Shown: positions 1 to 3,668 of the stretch, in pieces | Layout of the letters: every line of letters begins with the position of its first letter | Position numbering within the stretch: the first letter of the stretch is position 1 | Assembly: GCA_002387005.1 (NCBI GenBank) | Contig: DGKN01000027.1 | Coordinates: forward strand, 1-5,120 | Source of the DNA: Propionibacteriaceae bacterium UBA4569 | GTDB lineage: Bacteria; Actinomycetota; Actinomycetes; Propionibacteriales; Propionibacteriaceae | Direction of reading: 5' to 3' | Length of the DNA stretch: 5,120 nucleotides | The notes under the pieces: model-generated | The model's database searches: none | What the model saw: only the letters and a program-made list of their open reading frames with translations | Told to the model about the DNA's origin: nothing | Translations under genes and position numbers: made by a program

Positions 1-181
1 ACCGCTGCTCGTCCAGGATGCGCCGCCCCCGCGCCGAGTGGTGGAGCTGGCGTGCCACGGCCGCATCGTCGTCGTGGGTGACGCCCACCAGCACCACCAG
101 CCCGGGGCTGGGCAGGGATCCGACCACCTCGCCAGCGACCTCGACGTGACCGGACAAGGCTCGCTGCACCACGACTCTCAT
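1..181 (-). CDS. dtd: D-aminoacyl-tRNA deacylase (DTD), N-terminal part
   Basis: DTD hydrolyses D-amino acids wrongly attached to tRNA, a cytosolic proofreading step in translation. Only the first 60 codons are present; the gene runs off the left edge. The visible N-terminus, MRVVVQRALSGHVEVAGEVV, followed by a run ending GLVVLVGVTHDD, matches the characteristic DTD opening (MRxVxQR...V.V.GE.VG...GLLVLLGV). The later LRILDEQR-like stretch appears here as RRILDEQR. The catalytic SQxT and GP motifs would lie beyond the window, so they cannot be checked. The start is the ATG at 181-179. No Shine-Dalgarno sequence precedes it, but a TAGCCT element sits 7 nt upstream, suggesting a leaderless start. 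It diverges from the GNAT gene with a 31-nt gap. Identification is by remembered family motifs and is fairly firm despite the truncation. Confidence 0.85.
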   Translation of the reverse strand, partial: MRVVVQRALSGHVEVAGEVVGSLPSPGLVVLVGVTHDDDAAVARQLHHSARGRRILDEQR

Positions 182-188
182 GCCGGTG

Positions 189-194
189 AGGCTA
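189..194 (-). promoter_or_regulatory. Candidate -10 element for leaderless dtd
   Basis: Read on the minus strand this is TAGCCT, fitting the actinobacterial TANNNT -10 pattern. It is followed by 7 nt and then the dtd ATG at 181. That spacing would put the transcription start at or next to the A of the start codon. No ribosome binding site is visible between the two. The -35 position (minus strand around 217-212) is poor. This is a motif-level prediction. Confidence 0.4.
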
Positions 195-200
195 GCCGGG

Positions 201-206
201 CACAAT
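201..206 (+). promoter_or_regulatory. Candidate -10 element for leaderless GNAT gene
   Basis: CACAAT matches four of six positions of TATAAT and is followed by exactly 6 nt and then the GTG at 213. A transcript starting at that G would have no leader. It lies 7 nt from the opposing dtd -10 element, so the two promoters would overlap back to back. No good -35 element is visible. The first base departs from TANNNT, so confidence is modest. Confidence 0.35.
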
Positions 207-212
207 GTCGGG

Positions 213-719
213 GTGGAGATCGAACTCACCTACCGGGACCTGCAGCCCGTCGACATCGACCTGCTGGCGTGGAGCGGCGGCGACGCCCACCTGACCGCGC
301 TGCAGAAGGCGATGGAGCGCTCCTGGGCCGGCACGGTAGAGCTGGTGGTCGCCGAGCTGCCCAATTGTCGGCTGGTGGCCTGCGGCGGCGTCGACTTCGA
401 CAAGGAACCCGGCACGGGCTGGCTGTGGATGTTGAGCGTGGACGACGCCTGGCAGTCGCTGGGCATCGGTGCCGCCCTGGTTGCTGAGCTGGAGCGGCGC
501 TGCCTTGACCGCGGTGTCGAGCGGGCGGCACTGTCGGTGGAGCACGACAACCCACGGGCCACGGCGCTGTACCGACGCCTCGGCTACCGAGGTGACCGCA
601 CGGTGGTCGAGACCTGGCCCACCGACCGAGGCGTCACCTGGGTGACGAGCTGCTTGGTAATGGAGCACGAACTGGCCGCAGCGAAGTGGCCGGAACAAAG
701 CCAAGCCGCGACTGGTTAG
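213..719 (+). CDS. GNAT-family N-acetyltransferase
   Basis: Predicted cytosolic acetyl-CoA-dependent acetyltransferase of 168 residues; the substrate is not predictable. GNAT motif A is visible around residues 72-90: a beta strand (LWMLSV), then QSLGIGAAL, which corresponds to the Q/R-x-x-G-x-G/A pyrophosphate-binding loop (Q81, G84, G86). Motif B follows as LSVEHDNPRATALYRRLGYR (residues 108-126), with the usual Asn (N113) and the Tyr/Leu/Gly-rich C-terminal helix (Y120). Length is normal for a single-domain GNAT. I chose the GTG at 213 because it lies 6 nt downstream of a -10-like CACAAT and begins the plausible family N-terminus (M)EIELTYRDL. An in-frame ATG at 180 would add 11 residues unlike a GNAT start and would overlap the dtd start codon. 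The last 15 or so residues are a low-complexity tail. The TAG stop lies inside the next promoter's -10 element. Confidence 0.85.
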   Translation: MEIELTYRDLQPVDIDLLAWSGGDAHLTALQKAMERSWAGTVELVVAELPNCRLVACGGVDFDKEPGTGWLWMLSVDDAWQSLGIGAALVAELERRCLDRGVERAALSVEHDNPRATALYRRLGYRGDRTVVETWPTDRGVTWVTSCLVMEHELAAAKWPEQSQAATG

Positions 720-722
720 ACT
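717..722 (+). promoter_or_regulatory. Candidate -10 element driving the leaderless three-gene operon
   Basis: TAGACT fits TANNNT (four of six matches to TATAAT). It is followed by 6 nt and then the GTG at 729, the start of the small membrane-protein gene. No Shine-Dalgarno sequence precedes that GTG. Its first three bases are the TAG stop codon of the GNAT gene, so gene end and promoter share sequence. No convincing -35 hexamer is seen at 16-18 nt upstream. The same gap (6 nt) separates the GNAT -10 from its GTG. Confidence 0.5.
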
Positions 723-728
723 CTGCGG

Positions 729-890
729 GTGGCTCATTTCGACGTCCTGGCGCTGGTGGTCGCCTCCCTGTCGATGGCCCTCGTGTCCTTGGCCGCGCTG
801 GTGACCTTGCTGTTCCCCTCCGCTGCTCGGGTCGGTCGTGGCCGCCGCCGCGACACCGCAGCCACCCCACGCCCCGAGGAGACGACATGA
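729..890 (+). CDS. Small single-pass membrane protein of unknown function
   Basis: A 53-codon frame from GTG 729 to the TGA at 888-890. I do not recognise the family. Residues about 6-30 form one hydrophobic helix rich in Val, Leu and Ala (it contains ALVVASLSMALVSLAALV). A strongly basic stretch, RVGRGRRR (34-41), follows, then a Thr/Pro/Glu tail. By the positive-inside rule the C-terminus should be cytoplasmic and the N-terminus outside; there is no cleavage site, so it looks like a membrane anchor. Evidence that it is real: about 44 of 53 codons end in G or C, a -10 element sits 6 nt before the GTG, and its stop overlaps the next gene's start (ATGA, 887-890), a classic coupling arrangement. 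It is short enough to be missed by automatic annotation. It could alternatively be an untranslated leader. Confidence 0.65.
   Translation: MAHFDVLALVVASLSMALVSLAALVTLLFPSAARVGRGRRRDTAATPRPEETT
876..881 (+). promoter_or_regulatory. Ribosome binding site of the nitrobindin-like gene
   Basis: GAGGAG lies 5 nt upstream of the ATG at 887, inside the 3' end of the small membrane-protein gene. It fixes the start at 887 rather than the upstream in-frame ATG at 686. Together with the ATGA overlap it suggests that ribosomes can both re-initiate and bind directly here. Confidence 0.75.
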
Positions 891-1384
891 CCTTCGAGAT
901 TCCCTCTGACCTGAACCCCCAGCTGATGGCGCTGGCCTGGATGATCGGGCGTTGGGAGGGCAGCGGCAAGGGCAGCTGGCCCGGCCACGGCGAGTTCGAG
1001 TACGCCCAGCAGGTCGAGTTCAGCACCAACGGCGGCCCCTACCTGCACTATCTCTCCCAGATGTTCGAGGTGGACGGGGACGGGAACCCCGTCCGTCCGC
1101 TGATGATGGAGACCGGCTTCTGGCGTCCGCAGATGGACGCCAGCGTCGAGGTCGTCCTGACCAACCCCGACGGCTGGAGCGAAGTGTGGGCAGGCAAGAT
1201 CGAGGGCGCCAAGATCGAGCTCGTCACCGACGCCGTGATGCGCACCAAGACCGCGGAGACCGAGTACACCGGCGGTCAGCGCCTCTACGGCCAGGTGGAG
1301 GGTGACCTGTTGTGGACCTTCGACCGCGCCACCACGAACCACCAGCTCCAGCCCTACCTATGGGCCCGGCTGCAGCGCGCCTGA
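887..1384 (+). CDS. Nitrobindin-like (FABP-family) beta-barrel protein
   Basis: A 165-residue protein of the nitrobindin/THAP4-like family: ten-stranded beta barrels that in characterised members bind ferric heme and isomerise peroxynitrite to nitrate. The family signature GxWxGxG is present as GRWEGSG (residues 21-27). The barrel core follows (EFEYAQQVEF, PYLHYLSQMF, ETGFWRP), and the C-terminus is RATTNHQLQPYLWARLQRA. In heme-binding members, as I recall them, the last strand reads like ATTxQPLxxHLxxxY, with that His as the axial ligand. Here the aligned residue is Tyr157, so heme binding and isomerase activity are doubtful; 'ferric nitrobindin-like protein' is the safer name. His152 is nearby but four positions early. 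The gene overlaps the preceding small gene by ATGA and the following ygfZ by TGATG, so the three should be cotranslated. Length is typical. Confidence 0.85.
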   Translation: MTFEIPSDLNPQLMALAWMIGRWEGSGKGSWPGHGEFEYAQQVEFSTNGGPYLHYLSQMFEVDGDGNPVRPLMMETGFWRPQMDASVEVVLTNPDGWSEVWAGKIEGAKIELVTDAVMRTKTAETEYTGGQRLYGQVEGDLLWTFDRATTNHQLQPYLWARLQRA

Positions 1385-2319
1385 TGGTCACCATCGAATC
1401 CGGTCTCGACGCGGGTCTGGTCTGGCACCACGGCGACCCGATGCGCGAACAGCGCGCCCTCGAGGGCGGAACTGCGGTCGTGGGTCTTGGCAACCGCGGC
1501 ATCGTGCGGGTCGCCGGACCTGACCGGCTCACCTTCCTGCACTCCCTGACCTCCCAGCACCTGGAGGCGCTCGCGCCCGGCCAGTCGGTCGAGGCGCTGC
1601 TGCTGTCGCCAACCGGGCATGTCGAGCACGTGCTGCACGGCATCGACGACGGCGAGCGCTTCTGGGCCTGGACCGAACCCGGGCGGGTGACCGAGCTCGC
1701 CGGCTGGCTCGACCGGATGCGGTTCATGATGCGCGTCGAGGTCAGCACGCCAGACGACCTGGGCCTGTTGTGGGTGGGCGAGCAGGTCACGCTGCCAGCA
1801 GACGTGGTGTCGCGCACCAGCCTGGTCGGACGTGGCAGGGAGGTCTTCTGGCCGGCTGACCGCGAGGCTCCCGAGGGCACGCCGGCGGGCGTCTGGGCGC
1901 ACGAGGCCGTCCGGATCGCCGGCGGCGTACCGCGCATCGGCCTGGACACAGACCACCGCACCATCCCCAACGAGATCGGCCTGCTCGGCACCCATCTGAG
2001 CAAGGGCTGCTACCGGGGCCAGGAGACGGTCGCGCGCGTCCACACTCTCGGACGACCGCCACGGCGGCTGGTCCAGCTGCACCTGGACGGGTCGATGGAC
2101 TCCCTGCCGGCCCCCGGTTCACCGCTGCTGCTGGACGAGCGGGAGGTGGGCCTGGTGGGTTCGAGCGAACGCCACCACGAGCTGGGTCCGGTGGCACTGG
2201 GCCTGGTGAAGCGCAATGTCCCGGTCGACGCCACGCTCATCGCCGACGGGATCGCCGCCGCGCAGGAGGTGCTGGTCGATCCTGAGGTGGGCCTGCAAGT
2301 CCGTCCCAGCCTGCGCTGA
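1384..2319 (+). CDS. ygfZ: YgfZ/GcvT-like folate-binding protein
   Basis: A 311-residue cytosolic member of the YgfZ/IBA57 branch of the GcvT aminomethyltransferase superfamily. Characterised members use tetrahydrofolate and support assembly or repair of certain iron-sulfur enzymes (for example MiaB in E. coli), especially under oxidative stress. The diagnostic K-G-C-Y-x-G-Q-E motif is intact as KGCYRGQE (residues 207-214, Cys209), followed by TVARVHTLGRPPRRLV. The N-terminal GcvT-like part includes GPDRLTFLHSLTSQHLEAL (45-63) and the central part NEIGLLGTHLS (196-206). A C-terminal GcvT_C-like barrel carries GSPLLLDEREVGLVGSS (245-261). The ATG at 1384 shares its A with the TGA of the upstream gene. 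No strong Shine-Dalgarno sequence is visible, so translation probably depends on termination-reinitiation. The upstream in-frame ATG at 1312 is unlikely because it would lie inside the nitrobindin-like gene. Transcription should end at the hairpin 23 nt after the stop. Confidence 0.92.
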   Translation: MVTIESGLDAGLVWHHGDPMREQRALEGGTAVVGLGNRGIVRVAGPDRLTFLHSLTSQHLEALAPGQSVEALLLSPTGHVEHVLHGIDDGERFWAWTEPGRVTELAGWLDRMRFMMRVEVSTPDDLGLLWVGEQVTLPADVVSRTSLVGRGREVFWPADREAPEGTPAGVWAHEAVRIAGGVPRIGLDTDHRTIPNEIGLLGTHLSKGCYRGQETVARVHTLGRPPRRLVQLHLDGSMDSLPAPGSPLLLDEREVGLVGSSERHHELGPVALGLVKRNVPVDATLIADGIAAAQEVLVDPEVGLQVRPSLR

Positions 2320-2341
2320 CCTGTTCACGCAGACCACCACC

Positions 2342-2385
2342 GACATGCGAAACCCCCGGCCAGATGGCCGGGGGTTTCGCATGTC
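2342..2385. terminator. Bidirectional terminator hairpin between ygfZ and ldt
   Basis: A perfect 20-bp inverted repeat: left arm 2342-2361 (GACATGCGAAACCCCCGGCC), 4-nt loop AGAT at 2362-2365, right arm 2366-2385. The GC core is flanked by AAA on the left and TTT on the right. Each strand therefore presents a GC stem followed by a short T run, as expected for a terminator shared by convergent genes (ygfZ stop at 2319, transpeptidase stop at 2418). The T run is itself paired within the outer GACATGCG/CGCATGTC part, so the structure is longer than a minimal terminator. The rest of 2320-2417 holds no gene that I can see. Confidence 0.9.
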
Positions 2386-2417
2386 AGCTGTTGCGTTCGC
2401 TGGTGGCAGGTGCAGCC

Positions 2418-3455
2418 TCAGTAGACGACGACCTTGTCGCCAATGCGGGTCTGGCCGTACAGCCACGCCGCCTGGCTCATCGAGTTCATGTTCACGCAGC
2501 CGTGCGAGCCGGCGCCGGAATGCCCGATCCGGGCGAACTCGGCGGAGTAGTGCACGGCCTGGCCACCCGAGAAGAACTGGGTGTAGGGCATGTCGACGTC
2601 GTACAGGGTTGAGTGCCAGTTGGTCGACTTCAGGTAGATCGAGAAGACGCCGGAACGGGTCGCGAGGCTGGGGCGACCGGTGCGAACCGCCCACGAGCCC
2701 TTGATCGAGCCGTTGATCACCCAGTACATGCGCTGGGTGCCCTTGTTGATGCAGATCGTGCGCCCGGTCATGCAGCGGCTGTTCAGCTTCACCGTGGGGG
2801 TCTTGACGACGGGCATCTTCACGCGGGAGGCCTTGTCGCGCAGCACGTAGTAGGTCGTCATGTTCATGACGCCGGTGACCTTGAGGCGGTTCTTCGACTG
2901 GAAGCTCTTCACCGCAGCGGTGGTCTTCGAGCCGTAGTAGCCGGTGCGCGAGTCGTTGGTCAGGTAGCCGAGCTTGTAGAGCATCGTCTGGAGGCCCTTG
3001 ACGCGCTCACTGGTCTGCCCGGGCTTTGCGAAGATGGTCGCATCGGCCTTGGCGGCGGCAGCCTTCTTGGCGGCGGCTTCCCGCTCCGCCTGCGCCTTGC
3101 GGGCAGCGGCCTCGGCGGCGAGCTTCGCGCGCAGGGCATTGGCCGAGTCGTGGATGCGCTTGTGGGTGTAGCTGTCGACCACGCCGGTGACCTTCAAGCC
3201 CTTGGCCTTCTGGTAGGTGGCGACGGCCGACTTGGTGACCGGTCCGTACCGGCCGTCGACGGCCTTGGTGTAGTAGCCGAGGCGCAGCAGGTCGGTCTGG
3301 ATCGCCTTCACCACGGCGCCGGTCGAGCCGACCTGGGCGACGATGCTGGACGCGACGACGTCGGCCTGTGCCGGCTGCGCCATCTGGACAGTGCCGCCGA
3401 TCATGGCGGCTGCGGCGGTCGCTGCGACGAGCGAGCGGCGGAACTGGCTGGTCAT
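2418..3455 (-). CDS. Secreted L,D-transpeptidase with two peptidoglycan-binding repeats
   Basis: A 345-residue exported cell-wall enzyme predicted to form 3->3 peptide crosslinks or attach groups to peptidoglycan. A signal peptide comes first: QFRR, a hydrophobic Ala-rich core, and a likely cleavage after AQPAQA (residue 31). Two PG_binding_1 repeats follow at about 42-101 and 144-206, each with the LGYY/LGYL and D/G-YG..T..AV..(Y/F)Q patterns. Between them (about 104-139) is an Ala/Lys/Glu/Arg-rich, probably helical linker. The YkuD catalytic domain occupies about 232-345, with H302 and HSGAGSHGCVN (311-321). C320 is the predicted nucleophile, and H302, H312 and H318 are candidate partners. 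Cys228 and Cys235 precede the domain and could form a disulfide outside the cell. I chose the ATG at 3455 because GAAGGGAA lies just upstream and it begins directly with a signal peptide; the ATG at 3503 adds 16 unlikely residues. The gene is probably monocistronic. Confidence 0.93.
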   Translation of the reverse strand: MTSQFRRSLVAATAAAAMIGGTVQMAQPAQADVVASSIVAQVGSTGAVVKAIQTDLLRLGYYTKAVDGRYGPVTKSAVATYQKAKGLKVTGVVDSYTHKRIHDSANALRAKLAAEAAARKAQAEREAAAKKAAAAKADATIFAKPGQTSERVKGLQTMLYKLGYLTNDSRTGYYGSKTTAAVKSFQSKNRLKVTGVMNMTTYYVLRDKASRVKMPVVKTPTVKLNSRCMTGRTICINKGTQRMYWVINGSIKGSWAVRTGRPSLATRSGVFSIYLKSTNWHSTLYDVDMPYTQFFSGGQAVHYSAEFARIGHSGAGSHGCVNMNSMSQAAWLYGQTRIGDKVVVY

Positions 3456-3460
3456 TGTCG

Positions 3461-3468
3461 TTCCCTTC
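3461..3468 (-). promoter_or_regulatory. Ribosome binding site of the L,D-transpeptidase gene
   Basis: Read on the minus strand this is GAAGGGAA, a purine-rich Shine-Dalgarno-like site ending 5 nt before the ATG at 3455. It decides the start over the in-frame ATG at 3503. It is directly abutted by the CCAACCGTT repeat arm at 3477-3469, so RNA structure formed by that arm would lie next to the ribosome binding site. Confidence 0.7.
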
Positions 3469-3554
3469 AACGGTTGGCGCGTGCTCTCACTGCTGATACG
3501 CACCGGCGGGTCCTACGGTTGCACCCCGAGGCAAAGTCGACGAATCCAACCGTT
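3469..3554 (-). repeat. Three-copy ACGGTTG heptamer in the ldt leader, able to form alternative stems
   Basis: The 7-mer ACGGTTG occurs on the plus strand at 3470-3476 and 3515-3521, and inverted at 3547-3553. The outer pair extends to a perfect 9-bp inverted repeat (3469-3477 with 3546-3554). In a minus-strand transcript, the first element (AACGGUUGG) could pair over 9 bp with CCAACCGUU beside the ribosome binding site, or over 7 bp with the middle CAACCGU. These pairings exclude each other. The copies could instead be protein-binding operator sites. I could not place a confident -10/-35 pair in this leader, so it is unknown whether the first element is transcribed. No known riboswitch class is matched with confidence. 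Confidence 0.4.
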
Positions 3555-3583
3555 CGACCATCCTGCCACGGGGAGGGGCATCA

Positions 3584-3616
3584 CCGGCCCCCATCCCGGG
3601 CAGAGGTGGGGGCCGG
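3584..3616 (-). terminator. GC-rich hairpin, probable end of the typA transcript
   Basis: Inverted repeat of 10 bp: CCGGCCCCCA at 3584-3593 and TGGGGGCCGG at 3607-3616. It may extend inward by a G-T wobble and one C-G pair. It lies about 50 nt beyond the typA stop codon on the minus strand, the right place for a terminator. No T run follows on that strand, so it would be a U-tract-less terminator of the kind proposed for actinobacteria. A T-rich stretch (GTTTTCTT, about 3631-3638) follows on the plus strand instead, where no gene ends. It also insulates the downstream ldt gene. Confidence 0.5.
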
Positions 3617-3668
3617 CGCGGTCCACTCAGGTTTTCTTCAGGTCTGGTTCAGTTCCGGGCGAACCGGA

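Noticed and set aside
180..212. ATG at 180 as the GNAT start
   Set aside because: It would overlap the dtd start codon, lacks a ribosome binding site and adds 11 residues not resembling a GNAT N-terminus. The GTG at 213 has a correctly spaced -10 element.
1354..2082. Minus-strand open frame of 242 codons inside ygfZ
   Set aside because: It is antisense to a gene with an intact KGCYRGQE motif; no family features were seen in its translation.
3456..3503. ATG at 3503 as the transpeptidase start
   Set aside because: The added 16 residues are polar and would bury the signal peptide. The clear Shine-Dalgarno site GAAGGGAA serves the ATG at 3455.
3469..3560. Known c-di-AMP (ydaO-type) riboswitch before ldt
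   Set aside because: This class often precedes actinobacterial cell-wall genes and a GGGGTG block is present, but the other conserved blocks and the usual length are not visible. An Rfam covariance scan would decide it.
3654..3668. Small hairpin TCCGG-GCGAA-CCGGA immediately after the typA stop
   Set aside because: Only 5 bp with no T run. It is too weak to call a terminator beside the much stronger 3584-3616 hairpin.
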